A stretch of DNA of 64,000 bases from Tepidibacillus fermentans (GCF_004342885.1 NZ_SMAB01000006.1:62001-126000), one strand, 5' to 3'; positions 46,208 to 56,419 are shown, counted from the stretch's first letter. Notes: generated by a model not told the origin, from the letters alone. Translations and numbers: made by a program.

Positions 46208-47749
46208 ATGCGAGTGATACAGATTTTGGATACGACTCTTAGAGATGGGGAGCAATCGGCTGGTGTCAATTTAAATACGAATGAGAAAAAGGAGATTGCA
46301 AAACAATTGGTTCGTCTAGGGGTAGATGCGATCGAGGCAGGTTTCCCGATCGCATCCCCAGGGGACTTTCAGGCGGTAAAGACCATCGCCGATGAAGTAA
46401 AAGGGGCCACGATTGTTGGTTTTGCTAGAGCTACAAAAGGAGATATTGACGCCGTTTATGAAGCAATTAAGAATGCAGAACAAGCACGAATCCACATGTT
46501 TATCGCTACTTCTCCTATTCACATGAAATATAAATTACGCAAATCTCCAGATGAAGTGATTGAAATCGCCGTCGAAATGATTAAATATGCCAAAAAATAT
46601 TTTCAGGATATTCAATTCTCTGCAGAAGATGCAGGACGAAGTGATCTAGACTATTTGGTACGATTTACAAAAGAAGTCATCGACGCTGGAGCTACGATAG
46701 TGAATATTCCAGATACCGTTGGCTATATGATGCCACGTGAATATGGATATTTATTTAAGCATTTGAAGGAACAAGTACCCAATAGTCATAAGGCTTTATT
46801 CAGCGCGCACTGTCATGATGATTTAGGAATGGCAGTTGCCAATACATTGGCAGCTATAGAAAATGGCGTCGATCAAGTGGAAGGAACCATTAATGGTATT
46901 GGTGAAAGAGCAGGAAATGCTGCATTAGAAGAGGTGGCAGTATCTCTATACACTAGACAAGATTATTATCAAGCGACTACGAAGATGAACTTAGAACAGA
47001 TTGCTCGGAGTAGTAAGTTGATCAGTAAACTCACAGGAATGATCGTACCAGGGAACAAGGCGATTGTTGGTGCGAATGCTTTTGCCCATGAATCGGGAAT
47101 TCACCAAGATGGTGTGTTAAAGGAAAGAACAACTTATGAGATCATTCGTCCAGATCTGGTAGGATATTCTAGCAATAAATTGGTACTTGGAAAACACTCG
47201 GGTCGGCATGCATTCAGAGAGAGATTAATCGCCTTAGGCTATGTATTATCCGATGAGCAAATTAATGTTGCCTTTCAGAAGTTTAAAGAATTAACGATGA
47301 AGAAGAAAGAAATTTTTGATGATGATTTGATGATGATTATTGATGAACAGCAATTGAAACAAAGTGCATTTGAATTAGAATATTTTCATATCTCTGGAGA
47401 CACCTCTATTTCTACGGCAATGCTAAGGATGAAACTCCCAAATGGAGAAAGTAAAGAAGAAGCAGCACATGGAGAAGGATTAGTTGACTCCGTTTATAAC
47501 ACGATTGACCGTATCTCTGGGCTAAATTTGAAATTGAAAGACTATCAGATTAAATCGGTAGGCTATGGCCGTGATGCTGTTGGTAGTGTGCATGTCAAAG
47601 TGGAATACAATGGGGAATTATTTAATGGAAGAGGAATGTCTACCAATGTCATCGAGGCAAGTGCTAAAGCATATATTGACGCATTAAATCGAATTTATGT
47701 GAAGCATGGATTGAACAAGCAAGAATTGAAAGAGCAAGAGATTAGTTAA
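46208..47749 (+). CDS. leuA: 2-Isopropylmalate synthase
   Basis: About 513 residues. Catalytic TIM barrel (ILDTTLRDGEQSAGVNL, SAEDAGRSDLDYLV, FSAHCHDDLGMAVANTLAA, INGIGERAGNAALEEV) followed by linker (ANAFAHESGIHQDGVLKE) and a C-terminal LeuA dimer allosteric domain binding leucine. ATG 46208 is set by GGAGGG; ATG 46193 overlaps that site. First committed step of leucine synthesis. Confidence 0.96.
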   Translation: MRVIQILDTTLRDGEQSAGVNLNTNEKKEIAKQLVRLGVDAIEAGFPIASPGDFQAVKTIADEVKGATIVGFARATKGDIDAVYEAIKNAEQARIHMFIATSPIHMKYKLRKSPDEVIEIAVEMIKYAKKYFQDIQFSAEDAGRSDLDYLVRFTKEVIDAGATIVNIPDTVGYMMPREYGYLFKHLKEQVPNSHKALFSAHCHDDLGMAVANTLAAIENGVDQVEGTINGIGERAGNAALEEVAVSLYTRQDYYQATTKMNLEQIARSSKLISKLTGMIVPGNKAIVGANAFAHESGIHQDGVLKERTTYEIIRPDLVGYSSNKLVLGKHSGRHAFRERLIALGYVLSDEQINVAFQKFKELTMKKKEIFDDDLMMIIDEQQLKQSAFELEYFHISGDTSISTAMLRMKLPNGESKEEAAHGEGLVDSVYNTIDRISGLNLKLKDYQIKSVGYGRDAVGSVHVKVEYNGELFNGRGMSTNVIEASAKAYIDALNRIYVKHGLNKQELKEQEIS

Positions 47750-47823
47750 TACTACATGACTTGTTTTTACGATGTTGATATTAATAAAGAAGCGGAGAAG
47801 GATAAAGAAAGGGAGAAGGGAAT

Positions 47824-48897
47824 ATGCCGAAAATTGCTGTCTTACCCGGGGATGGAATCGGTCCAGAAATCGTTGCGGAAGCGGTAAAAGTTTTGAAAAC
47901 AATTGAAGAGATAAGCGGAGTTCATTTTGAAATCGATGAATATTTGGTTGGAGGGGTTGCCATTGATGAAACAGGCAATCCATTACCAGCGGAAACATTA
48001 GAAGCATGTTTAGAGAGTGATGCTGTTTTGCTTGGAGCAGTTGGTGGCCCAAAGTGGGATGATTTGCCTGGAAATCTAAGACCAGAAAAAGCATTATTAG
48101 GACTTCGCAAAGAATTGCAACTTTTTAGTAATCTTCGACCTGTCAAAACATATGATTCATTAATCAGTGCTTCAACATTGAAACCCGAAGTGATTCAGGG
48201 TGTAGACTTACTTGTGATTCGAGAACTAACGGGCGGAATTTATTTTGGTGAGAAATCGACAGAGATTACAGAGAATGGGATCAAGGTGACTGATTCTTTA
48301 ACCTATACGGAAAAGGAAATTGAAAGAATTGTTCGTCTTGGTTTTGAAACCGCGATGAAACGTCGCAAAAAATTAACTTCTGTCGATAAAGCAAATGTAC
48401 TTGAATCCTCTCGGGTATGGCGAAAAGTAGTAGAGAAGGTAGCTGCCGATTATCCCGAAGTAGAATTGAGTCATATGCTCGTTGATAACTGTGCCATGCA
48501 ATTAGTACGATATCCCAAACAATTTGACGTGATTGTAACGGAAAATATGTTTGGTGATATCCTTAGTGATGAAGCAGCTATGTTAACAGGTTCAATCGGG
48601 ATGCTTCCATCTGCTAGTATTGGTACAGAGAAAGTAGCCATGTATGAACCAATTCATGGTTCAGCTCCAGATATTGCGGGTCAAGGATTGGCCAATCCAC
48701 TAGCGACAATTTTATCGGTTGCCATGATGCTCAAATACTCTTTTAATCTGAATCAAGAATCTGAACAGATTGAGCAAGCCGTTCAAAAAGTTCTAGATGC
48801 AGGATATCGAACCAAAGATTTGGCAACAACTGAATCGAAGATTGTTTCTACTAAAGAAATGGGAGAGTTAGTTATTCAAGCTATGAAAGATGAATAA
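47824..48897 (+). CDS. leuB: 3-Isopropylmalate dehydrogenase
   Basis: 357-residue NAD-dependent enzyme. [17 protein letters not shown] at the start, [35 protein letters not shown] with metal Asp, and [24 protein letters not shown] site before ATG. Last gene of the operon; leuC and leuD, which normally follow, are not present here. Confidence 0.97.
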   Translation: MPKIAVLPGDGIGPEIVAEAVKVLKTIEEISGVHFEIDEYLVGGVAIDETGNPLPAETLEACLESDAVLLGAVGGPKWDDLPGNLRPEKALLGLRKELQLFSNLRPVKTYDSLISASTLKPEVIQGVDLLVIRELTGGIYFGEKSTEITENGIKVTDSLTYTEKEIERIVRLGFETAMKRRKKLTSVDKANVLESSRVWRKVVEKVAADYPEVELSHMLVDNCAMQLVRYPKQFDVIVTENMFGDILSDEAAMLTGSIGMLPSASIGTEKVAMYEPIHGSAPDIAGQGLANPLATILSVAMMLKYSFNLNQESEQIEQAVQKVLDAGYRTKDLATTESKIVSTKEMGELVIQAMKDE

Positions 48898-48907
48898 AAA
48901 TAAATGT

Positions 48908-48947
48908 AAGCCTTGTTTGTCTGATAGGGACATAACAAGGCTTTTAT
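48908..48947 (+). terminator. Terminator of ilvDBNC-leuAB
   Basis: AAGCCTTGTT/AACAAGGCTT, perfect 10-bp arms, then TTTATTT, ten bases after leuB. Confidence 0.9.
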
Positions 48948-49111
48948 TTACATACAAGCCATATAATATACAAACGTATTTTTATTCTTACATACAAATT
49001 TGTGATGAATTTTTAAGACAAGACTAATATTTTTATTTGTTTCAACAAATAGAATGGTAAAGAGACAAAAATGAAACAGATTTACATTTTTTTAGATTGA
49101 AGGTTTATAGA

Positions 49112-49750
49112 ATGAAAAAGGAAATGCTGGTTCCCTATGATTTTAAAACTTACTTTATGATTACAATTGGTGCGATCATCCAGGGTTTAGCAATGGACAT
49201 TTTTCTATTTCCCAATAATATACCCTCAGGGGGAGCAGGTGGAATTGCGGTTTTGATGAATTATTTGTTCCATATCCCCATCGGTGTTGCTCTATGGCTT
49301 GCTAATTTTTCGATGTTGTTAGCAGGAATTAAGTGGTTAGGGAATTCCAGTGTCATTGGAACAATGTATAGTATTTCTGTTGCAGCCATTACCATTCAGG
49401 TTTTTGATTTACCTATACCTACTTTGCCAAATGTTTGGATCGACTTGTTCGTTGGTTCCCTCATTTTAGGTATTGGAGTGGGTATATTATTAAGGCAAGA
49501 GGTCTCCAATGGTGGGGTTGGAGTAATAGCATTAATTGTTGCAAAATATCGAAATACAACCCCAGGGAAACCATTATTTTTGATCAATGGGTTAATCTTT
49601 TTATTAACAGCTTCCATTATTTCTTGGGAGATTATATTTCAAGCGATTTTTAGTCAATGGCTGTCTTCTAAGATTGTAGATATGATCTTTGAATTTGATT
49701 TTAATCCTAATGTTGTCGTGATCCAATCTGTTACGATTCGAAAAAAATAA
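49112..49750 (+). CDS. YitT-family membrane protein lacking the DUF2179 tail
   Basis: About 212 residues with five or six hydrophobic helices. YitT/YczE-like motifs: LAMDIFLFPNNIPSGGAGGI, LGSLILGIGVGILLRQEVSNG (family G-x-G-I-G-x-G-L pattern) and GGVGVIALIVAKY. Standard YitT proteins (about 290 residues) end in a cytoplasmic DUF2179 domain, absent here; the C-terminus is short and basic. Function unknown in this family. ATG 49112 with AAGG nine bases before. Confidence 0.75.
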   Translation: MKKEMLVPYDFKTYFMITIGAIIQGLAMDIFLFPNNIPSGGAGGIAVLMNYLFHIPIGVALWLANFSMLLAGIKWLGNSSVIGTMYSISVAAITIQVFDLPIPTLPNVWIDLFVGSLILGIGVGILLRQEVSNGGVGVIALIVAKYRNTTPGKPLFLINGLIFLLTASIISWEIIFQAIFSQWLSSKIVDMIFEFDFNPNVVVIQSVTIRKK

Positions 49751-49829
49751 TAAAAATTTTTTAGGACTTACATAAAAAAAAGCCCCCCTCATATCTTTGT
49801 TAAGAAGATAGAATGAAAGGTGGGAAAAA

Positions 49830-50804
49830 ATGAGTCTAAAAAAAGTTTGGATTCCATTTATTCTTGTCCTCGTTTTGCTCGCTACTTTTGGTTGTTCCAA
49901 TTCAAAATCTAGTGTGAAAGATTTTCCTAATAAACCCATCCAATTAATCGTTTCCTTTTCTCCTGGTGCAGCAACAGATACTCAAGCAAGAATAATCGCA
50001 AAATACGCGAAGCAATATTTAGGGAAAGAATTAGTCATTGTCAATAAACCAGGAGGTGGTGGATCGGTTGGCTGGAACTATTTTTCTTCAGTGCCACCTG
50101 ATGGTTATATTTTAGCAGCATACAACCTGCCTCATATTATTACACAACCATTAGTAGGGCAAGCCACGTTTAAGGTGGATACATTCGACCCCATTATCAA
50201 TTGGGGTCAAGATCCAACCGTATTTGCTGTAACGAAGGATAGTCCAATTCAAGATCTCGATGACTTAATACAAAAAGCGAAGAAATCTCCAGGAGAATTA
50301 ACCGTTGGAACAGCAGGAAAATTTGTAGGCCAACATATGGCCGTTTTGCAATTGGAAAAAGCAGCGAGTATTGATTTAAAAGATATTCCTTATAAGGGTT
50401 CTTCTGATTCGATCGCTTCGTTACTTGGTAAGCACACTGATCTTATATCGGGGAATTTATCTGATATGTATCGCTTAGGAGATCAGATTCGTATTCTTGC
50501 CATTGCGACAAAAGAAAGACACCCATTGGTACCGAATGTGCCTACATTCACAGAGTTAGGTTACCCTGATGTGGTGATGAGTACCGACCGTGGCATCGCA
50601 GCAAAAAAAGGAACGCCTAAGGAAATTATCGATAAGTTGGAAAAGAGTTTTATGCAATTGATGAATGATCCTAAGTTTCTAAATGATATGAAAAAATCGG
50701 GATCGGATATGTTAATTTTAAATCGAGAACAAGTGAAAAAAGAGTTCGAAAATCGAAAGGTTCTCTATGAACAATTGATAAAAAGTGTAAATATAAATGA
50801 GTGA
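49830..50804 (+). CDS. Tripartite tricarboxylate transporter substrate-binding lipoprotein (TctC family)
   Basis: 324-residue extracellular binding protein with a lipobox (LVLLATFGCSN). TctC/Bug features: PIQLIVSFSPGAATDTQARI, VINKPGGGGSVGWNYF, GELTVGTAGKFVGQHMAV and DIPYKGSSDSIASLLG. It would deliver a di/tricarboxylate or other organic acid to the TctAB permease encoded convergently just downstream. AAAGGTGGG before ATG. Ligand unknown. Confidence 0.9.
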   Translation: MSLKKVWIPFILVLVLLATFGCSNSKSSVKDFPNKPIQLIVSFSPGAATDTQARIIAKYAKQYLGKELVIVNKPGGGGSVGWNYFSSVPPDGYILAAYNLPHIITQPLVGQATFKVDTFDPIINWGQDPTVFAVTKDSPIQDLDDLIQKAKKSPGELTVGTAGKFVGQHMAVLQLEKAASIDLKDIPYKGSSDSIASLLGKHTDLISGNLSDMYRLGDQIRILAIATKERHPLVPNVPTFTELGYPDVVMSTDRGIAAKKGTPKEIIDKLEKSFMQLMNDPKFLNDMKKSGSDMLILNREQVKKEFENRKVLYEQLIKSVNINE

Positions 50805-50873
50805 AATAGAATCAGATTTTGTTTAACAAGATTGAATTCAGGAGATAGAGGTTTGAATTCAAACCAAATGAAA

Positions 50874-50911
50874 TTGGCTTGTATGTTTCCAAGCATACAA
50901 GCCAAAATTTT
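50874..50911. terminator. Hairpin terminator with the same arms as the palindromic repeat
   Basis: TTGGCTTGTATG/CATACAAGCCAA, perfect 12-bp arms with an 8-base loop, followed by AAAATTTTTT. It lies between convergent tctC-like and tctAB-like genes. GGCTTGTATG is identical to the arms of repeat copies A and B, so it could be a minimal derivative of the element recruited as terminator. Confidence 0.8.
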
Positions 50912-52915
50912 TTATCTCATGAACATTTGAAGAAAATATAAAGCAATTCCTTTTGGGAGGGGAACCTTAATCAAACTTGTAAAAACAAAATACATGATCA
51001 ACGTGAAAGAAGTGGAAACGAGAATAATCTTAAAAGGTTTGATCATTTTTCCGCGTTGCAAGTAATAATAAATAGGAACAGAAACCATCAAAATTAAAAC
51101 TTGTGAATAGAATCCGATGAAATCTGTAGATAAGCTAATTAACACGATAAAACCCAAAAATAAGATGTTTGAAAGTGAAAATGGTCGTTTTATCGTTTTT
51201 TCAGCTTTCATTTGATCTTGAAATGGGATTCGAATCAATTGAGTGATGGCAAGAACTGTCATTGATAAAAAGGTGAAAAAGGGAAAAATTTTCATTTCAA
51301 AGACCATATCTCGAATCGCAAGCAAGGATAGGGAAGAGATGATCCCAAATATGAGCCAAGAAAACGCACGAGCGGAGAGAAGAGATCGTAAGGAAAAAGT
51401 CCGTAATTTTCTTCCCTGTTCTTTTTCTTTATGTTGCTTAAAGGAATACCAGATGGAGTAACCCATTGTGAGTACAATGATCAACATTAAAATTATATTC
51501 CAAGTTCCGGTGAAGAAATAAGGAAGAACTGCACCGTTTGATTCCCCAATCGCTATGCCTTGTAACAATCCTTCTTCAGCAATTGGCCCAAGGATAAAAC
51601 CTAATGCTACAGGAGCAGGTGAGAAGTTAAACTTTTGAAAGATAAACATGAGAATTCCGATGATCACCATTGAATAGATATCAAATGTACTATTTTGTGT
51701 GGTATATGCACCAATAATCGAGAAAGAAATGATAACCGGTGCCATAAAGTGATTGGGTATATTCACTAATTTACTGAAATATCGGATCGCAAATAGCCCA
51801 ATGAAAAGCATTAGAATTTGAATGATGATCATTCCATATAAAAATAAGTTCGCTACATTTGCATGTTCAACAAACAGATTTCTACCTGGCCATATCCCAT
51901 GAATCATGAGTCCACCTAAGAAGATTGCTGATGTAGGTGAACCAGGTATTCCTAAAGTCAATAATGGAACTAATGCCCCACCTACTTCGGCGTTGTTAGC
52001 ACTTTCTGAAGAAATAATCCCTTCTTTCATTCCTTTTCCAAAATTTTTTTTGTCTTTTGTAAAACGTTTTAATTCATTATATGCCATGATACTGGCTACA
52101 TTACCACCAGCACCAGGTGCTATTCCGATGATCAGCCCAATAATTGTTCCGATCGATAAGGCTTTAGGATTTTTTAGAATATCTGCAAAGGAAGATCGTA
52201 GTGAGGTTTTCTTTGAATTGGAATAATGAAATATTTCAGGTCCAAGGTGGTGTTTTGTTAGGTTTAGAATTAAACGTAAAGCTTGAGGGAAAGCAAACAA
52301 TCCGATTAAGACTGATACTACATTTAAACCTCCAACTAATGAATCACTACCAAACGTGAAACGTACCGTACCTGTGATGGAATGAATTCCGATCATCGAA
52401 AGCAGAATTCCAATGGTTCCGCCAACCATATTTTTAATCATCGAACCATCAGAAATCACGGCAATAATCGTAATGCCAAAGATTGCGACCCAAAAGTTTT
52501 CCACTGGTCCAAATTGAAGGGAGATGTCTGCAAAGAAAGGTGCAAAATACAATAGTAAGATCATTCCAATTAATCCACCAATTGTTGAAGCGATGGTCGA
52601 TAATTCTAGAGCTTTTTTCGCCTCTCCTTTTTTAGCCATAGGATATCCCTCGAAGGTGGTAGCAACAGATGCAGGAGCACCTGGTATATTGAACAAAATT
52701 GCTGGAATCGATCCTCCATAAACGGCCCCACTATAGATTCCTCCTAGTAGAAGTAAGCCATATTCAGGGGATAAGGAGAAAGTGAAAGGGATCGCCATTG
52801 CTACACCCATTGTAGGAGTTAGCCCTGGCAACGCCCCGACAATAATCCCGATTAGAACACCAACAGCCATTACAAGAATACTTAAGGGTTCAAAGAGCTG
52901 TAATAGAATATCCAT
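50912..52915 (-). CDS. TctA-TctB fusion permease of a tripartite tricarboxylate transporter
   Basis: 667 residues. Residues 1 to about 500 are TctA with about 11-12 helices: GALPGLTPTMGVAMAIPFTF, GSIPAILFNIPGAPASVATT, GIAPGAGGNVASIMAYNELK, and GALVPLLTLGIPGSPTSAIF. The last 165 residues (from about SLRSLLSARAFSWLIF) form a four-helix TctB-like domain. TctA and TctB are usually separate (about 500 and 150 residues), so the fusion is unusual. Convergent to the TctC-like gene, a separate transcription unit. ATG 52915 with AAGGAGG. Confidence 0.88.
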   Translation of the reverse strand: MDILLQLFEPLSILVMAVGVLIGIIVGALPGLTPTMGVAMAIPFTFSLSPEYGLLLLGGIYSGAVYGGSIPAILFNIPGAPASVATTFEGYPMAKKGEAKKALELSTIASTIGGLIGMILLLYFAPFFADISLQFGPVENFWVAIFGITIIAVISDGSMIKNMVGGTIGILLSMIGIHSITGTVRFTFGSDSLVGGLNVVSVLIGLFAFPQALRLILNLTKHHLGPEIFHYSNSKKTSLRSSFADILKNPKALSIGTIIGLIIGIAPGAGGNVASIMAYNELKRFTKDKKNFGKGMKEGIISSESANNAEVGGALVPLLTLGIPGSPTSAIFLGGLMIHGIWPGRNLFVEHANVANLFLYGMIIIQILMLFIGLFAIRYFSKLVNIPNHFMAPVIISFSIIGAYTTQNSTFDIYSMVIIGILMFIFQKFNFSPAPVALGFILGPIAEEGLLQGIAIGESNGAVLPYFFTGTWNIILMLIIVLTMGYSIWYSFKQHKEKEQGRKLRTFSLRSLLSARAFSWLIFGIISSLSLLAIRDMVFEMKIFPFFTFLSMTVLAITQLIRIPFQDQMKAEKTIKRPFSLSNILFLGFIVLISLSTDFIGFYSQVLILMVSVPIYYYLQRGKMIKPFKIILVSTSFTLIMYFVFTSLIKVPLPKGIALYFLQMFMR

Positions 52916-52996
52916 AAGTTTCCTCCTTCATCATTGTTCAGAAGTAGGATATTCACCTAAGCCCATAGAAGTGTGCCTATTTTTCGTTATTGATTT

Positions 52997-53251
52997 CTAG
53001 TTTTTTCCACCTGTAGCGATGTATGAATAGAGTTCTAAATTTGTTTTGCTTTTTGCTATTCCCTGAAGATAAGGTGTAATCAAATCCTTAAAGTCCTCAC
53101 GAACCCCTTCATCTTCCAAATGACCATAAACATAAGCCTTCTTTTCTGTAAAAATAATTGCTAAATAACCTACTGCCTTCTGATTCTGGTCCACAACATT
53201 TAATATTTGTGATTCAGGATTAATGATTTCAGGAGAAAAATAAATTTCCAT
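52997..53251 (-). CDS. Small conserved-looking protein of unknown function
   Basis: 84 residues, ATG with GGAGGGTA seven bases upstream. Begins MEIYFSPEIINPESQILNVV, with a possible beta-rich domain QKAVGYLAIIFTEKKAYVYG, a helix VREDFKDLITPYL and a tail without Cys. No motif recognised. Placed between tctAB and an MFS gene on the same strand, so it may be cotranscribed. Confidence 0.65.
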   Translation of the reverse strand: MEIYFSPEIINPESQILNVVDQNQKAVGYLAIIFTEKKAYVYGHLEDEGVREDFKDLITPYLQGIAKSKTNLELYSYIATGGKN

Positions 53252-53278
53252 CGATTACCCTCCTTTTATGTAAGATAA

Positions 53279-54526
53279 TTATTCAGTCTGCAATTGCAGC
53301 TTTTTAAATAGTGAATCTGTATCATTTGATGATGGATTTTTTACTTGAACTAGAAAAAATGAAAGGATTCCTACAAGCAAAGTAAGACCTGCAGTCCCCA
53401 AAAACATTCCTGTTCGCGACCAATCCATCAACCAACTATAAACAGGTGGACCAAAAGCAACCCCCAAAAACCTTACTGATCCATAAAGAGAGATCACAAA
53501 TCCTCTTCGTTCTTTTCCCACTGATCCAGTGATAAGACTATTCAAACAAGGAAGAATCAGTCCAGTTCCAATACTACTTAGGACTAAAATTGAAATAAAT
53601 GGAAACATATTTGAAAAAAAAGTTAAGATAGCAAAAGAAATGGTCATAAGGATAGATCCTGTAATGATTAATGTTTTCATTAATTGTTGCTTTTTCTTTA
53701 TTTTGCTCCCTGTGATATATGAAGTTGACATCATAAACAATAAAGGAATAGCTAAAATTAACCCCTTAATCACGCCATCAATATGATATTGTTTTTCTAA
53801 GGTATCCGATAAATAGAATAACATACCAAAAAGAGTAAAAAGTCCTGTAGCACCAGCAAGATAAGTAACAAATAACCAGCGTCCTTCATGTTTAAAGACA
53901 GAAAATAGACCTTTCACATACTGACCGATTGGAGGAGGTGGCTGTTTTCTTGGTGGCTCTTTGATAAAAAACCAATTTAAGAGGATAGAAATGAGACAAA
54001 ATATAGGAAAAGCAAAAAAGACCGCATACCAGATGATTAACGCTAATAATGATCCGATAATGGGTGAAAGTACTTTACCAAAACCATTAGAGGCCTCAAC
54101 GATCCCTAGGACTTTACTTTGCATTCCACCTTTAAATAAGTCTCCTGTCAAAGCCATGGCAATTGGGCTTGTTCCAGCAGCTCCGATCCCTTGTAAGGTT
54201 CTGCCAATGATGATCCAGAGGTAAGGTTTGGCAAACCAAGCGGCTGCTAATCCAGCAAGAAGAGCACCAATACCATATAGGAATAAAGAGGGAATAATGA
54301 TTTTTTTACGTGTTAAACGGTCGGACAAATAACCTAAGATGGGAATCATGATTGCTGCTGCAACGGAAAACACAGTGATGGTTAAACTGACTTGGAATTG
54401 GGAGATATTTAGTTCCGATTTCATTTCGGGCAAGATGGGAATTAACAATGAGTTTCCTAAAGTCATAATTAATGGAACAGAGCCGATGGCTAAAACGGTC
54501 ATTCCATTCGGGTTTTTTGAGGGCAA
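53279..54526 (-). CDS. MFS transporter (12-helix drug/metabolite efflux type)
   Basis: 415 residues with 12 predicted helices. MFS motif A appears as [15 protein letters not shown] in loop 2-3, and motif C-like [17 protein letters not shown] in helix 5, which suggests an antiporter/efflux protein of the DHA family. TTG start preceded by GCAAGGAGG. Substrate unknown. Confidence 0.82.
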   Translation of the reverse strand: MPSKNPNGMTVLAIGSVPLIMTLGNSLLIPILPEMKSELNISQFQVSLTITVFSVAAAIMIPILGYLSDRLTRKKIIIPSLFLYGIGALLAGLAAAWFAKPYLWIIIGRTLQGIGAAGTSPIAMALTGDLFKGGMQSKVLGIVEASNGFGKVLSPIIGSLLALIIWYAVFFAFPIFCLISILLNWFFIKEPPRKQPPPPIGQYVKGLFSVFKHEGRWLFVTYLAGATGLFTLFGMLFYLSDTLEKQYHIDGVIKGLILAIPLLFMMSTSYITGSKIKKKQQLMKTLIITGSILMTISFAILTFFSNMFPFISILVLSSIGTGLILPCLNSLITGSVGKERRGFVISLYGSVRFLGVAFGPPVYSWLMDWSRTGMFLGTAGLTLLVGILSFFLVQVKNPSSNDTDSLFKKLQLQTE

Positions 54527-54594
54527 CTTTTACGCCTCCTTGCTAAAAAATTGATACTTATATATTTTCTACTTGGTTTAATCGAATTATGCTT

Positions 54595-54629
54595 ATGCAA
54601 AAAAATCCCCTGAACATGATGTTCAGGGG
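54595..54629 (-). terminator. Terminator of proS
   Basis: CCCCTGAAC/GTTCAGGGG perfect arms, 5-base loop, then ATTTTTTT on the minus strand. Confidence 0.92.
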
Positions 54630-54636
54630 GAACAAT

Positions 54637-56079
54637 TTAATACGCTCTTGCAAAATAAACAGTCGTGGTGCTTTCTTTTCCACAGCAGACACATTTACCG
54701 TTGCCTTCTCGTTGCTTAAAAGGAATATTGCGGGCTGTTGCTCCTGTTTCTTCTTTTACTTCATCGAGACATTTGAGATCGCCACACCACCAACTCTTCA
54801 TAAAGCCTTTTTCCTTAAGAAGTTGTTCTTTCATCTCTTCGATGGAATTGATTTCAAAGGTATGGCTATCCATAAAAGCTTTTGCTTTGTCAAACATATC
54901 TTTTTGGATTTGATCCAGTTTCTCTTTGATTGTTTCAACGAAATTTGCGAGTGGTAAGAATTCTTTATTTCCTGTATCTCGACGTGCCAAAACGAATTGT
55001 TCCTTTTCAAGATCTTTTGGTCCTAATTCAATGCGGATGGGTACACCGCGCATTTCATATTCGTTAAACTTCCAACCTGGAGTCATTTCTTCCCGATCAT
55101 CTACTTTTACACGGACACCTGCTTGCTTCAATTCGGTAGCTAACTCATGTGCTTTTGTACGAACCGTTTCTTTATCTCCTCGAAGGATTGGAATAATGAT
55201 GACTTGAATTGGTGCGACTTTTGGTGGTAAAGCGAGTCCGCGATCATCACTATGAGTCATAATTAATCCACCGATCATCCGTGTGGAAGAACCCCATGAG
55301 GTTTGATAGACATATTGCATTTGGTTATTCTGATCAGCAAATTGAATATCAAACACTTTTGAGAAATTTTGACCTAAGTGATGGGAGGTACCAGCTTGTA
55401 ACGCTTTTCCATCACTCATCAAAGCTTCAATACTATACGTATGTTCAGCACCTGCGAACTTCTCATTTTCTGTCTTTTTCCCAGGAATAACAGGCATTGC
55501 CAGAACTTCTTCGACAAAAGCCCGATATACTTCTAACATTTGTAGTGCTTCTTCTTCCGCTTCTTCATATGTCGCATGGGCAGTATGTCCTTCTTGCCAG
55601 AGGAATTCAGATGTACGTAAGAAAGGTTTTGTACTTTTTTCCCAACGCATGACATTGGCCCATTGATTTAATTTCATTGGCAGGTCACGATAGGATTGAA
55701 TCCATTGACTCATCATGGAGCAAATGATGGTTTCCGAAGTGGGACGAACAACAAGGCGCTCCTCTAACGGTTCGTTTCCTCCTTGGGTTACCCAAGCAAC
55801 TTCAGGAGCAAACCCTTCAACATGATTCATTTCCTTTTTTAAATAGGATTCAGGGATTAAGAGAGGAAAATAAGCATTTTCATGTCCCGTTTCTTTGATC
55901 CGCCTGTCTAAATCTTTTTGCATATTTTCCCAAATGGCATAGCCATAAGGTTTAATAACCATTGTTCCTTTGACAGGGCCATAATCCATCAGATCGGCTT
56001 TTTTCACAATGTCTAAATACCAACGAGAATAATCTTCTTCTTTGCTTTGAATTTCTTTGACAAACTTCTTGTCTTCCAT
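54637..56079 (-). CDS. proS: Prolyl-tRNA synthetase, type 3 (archaeal/eukaryotic-like)
   Basis: 480-residue class II synthetase of the short ProS type, without the editing insertion of the typical bacterial enzyme (about 570). Motif 2 region NQWANVMRWEKSTKPFLRTSEF, motif 3 GLIMTHSDDRGLALPP, anticodon-binding VRVKVDDREEMTPGWKFNEYE and a zinc-like C-terminal domain with Cys in SWWCGDLKCLDE and GKCVCCGKEST. Ends in Tyr (VYFARAY), as is characteristic of this type. Controlled by a Pro T-box. Confidence 0.95.
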   Translation of the reverse strand: MEDKKFVKEIQSKEEDYSRWYLDIVKKADLMDYGPVKGTMVIKPYGYAIWENMQKDLDRRIKETGHENAYFPLLIPESYLKKEMNHVEGFAPEVAWVTQGGNEPLEERLVVRPTSETIICSMMSQWIQSYRDLPMKLNQWANVMRWEKSTKPFLRTSEFLWQEGHTAHATYEEAEEEALQMLEVYRAFVEEVLAMPVIPGKKTENEKFAGAEHTYSIEALMSDGKALQAGTSHHLGQNFSKVFDIQFADQNNQMQYVYQTSWGSSTRMIGGLIMTHSDDRGLALPPKVAPIQVIIIPILRGDKETVRTKAHELATELKQAGVRVKVDDREEMTPGWKFNEYEMRGVPIRIELGPKDLEKEQFVLARRDTGNKEFLPLANFVETIKEKLDQIQKDMFDKAKAFMDSHTFEINSIEEMKEQLLKEKGFMKSWWCGDLKCLDEVKEETGATARNIPFKQREGNGKCVCCGKESTTTVYFARAY

Positions 56080-56104
56080 TAATTCTGCACTCCTTTACTT
56101 GTAT

Positions 56105-56360
56105 TAACCCCAAAAAATAAGGAGTTGAACCATCCTAAAGGACGAATCAACTCCGTGGTACCACCTTTATTAACATGTAATATCCACTTATTACATGTTC
56201 ACTCTAACCCTTGTAACGTAAGGGGGACGATCTTGCTCTTCGCAGATTTCTCAGGAATGGGTTCAGTTTGCGGATTGGAAGGACTTCCAGCCATGATCCT
56301 TCTCTCTAGAACAATCCAAGACCAAACTTACTAGTTCCTTCATTGAAGACGGAATATTAT
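56105..56360 (-). promoter_or_regulatory. T-box leader of proS, proline (CCC) specifier
   Basis: On minus: T-box core GGTGGTACCACGG (56154-56163 region), terminator GGAGTTGA/TCAACTCC then TTATTTTTT. In CTGAACCCATTCC, CCC at 56259-56261 occupies the specifier position. UGGU fits the A73 discriminator of tRNA-Pro. Promoter TTGACT-N16-TATAAT (56373-56400) lies directly upstream. Confidence 0.88.
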
Positions 56361-56419
56361 GATTGATAATTTATTATAACGATTTGAAAGCAAAAGTCAA
56401 GGAAACTTGCTAGTAATCA

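Noticed and set aside
47684-48094. 136-codon open frame antisense to the leuA-leuB junction
   Set aside because: Overlaps conserved leuB; Leu/Gln-rich composition typical of a reverse-frame shadow.
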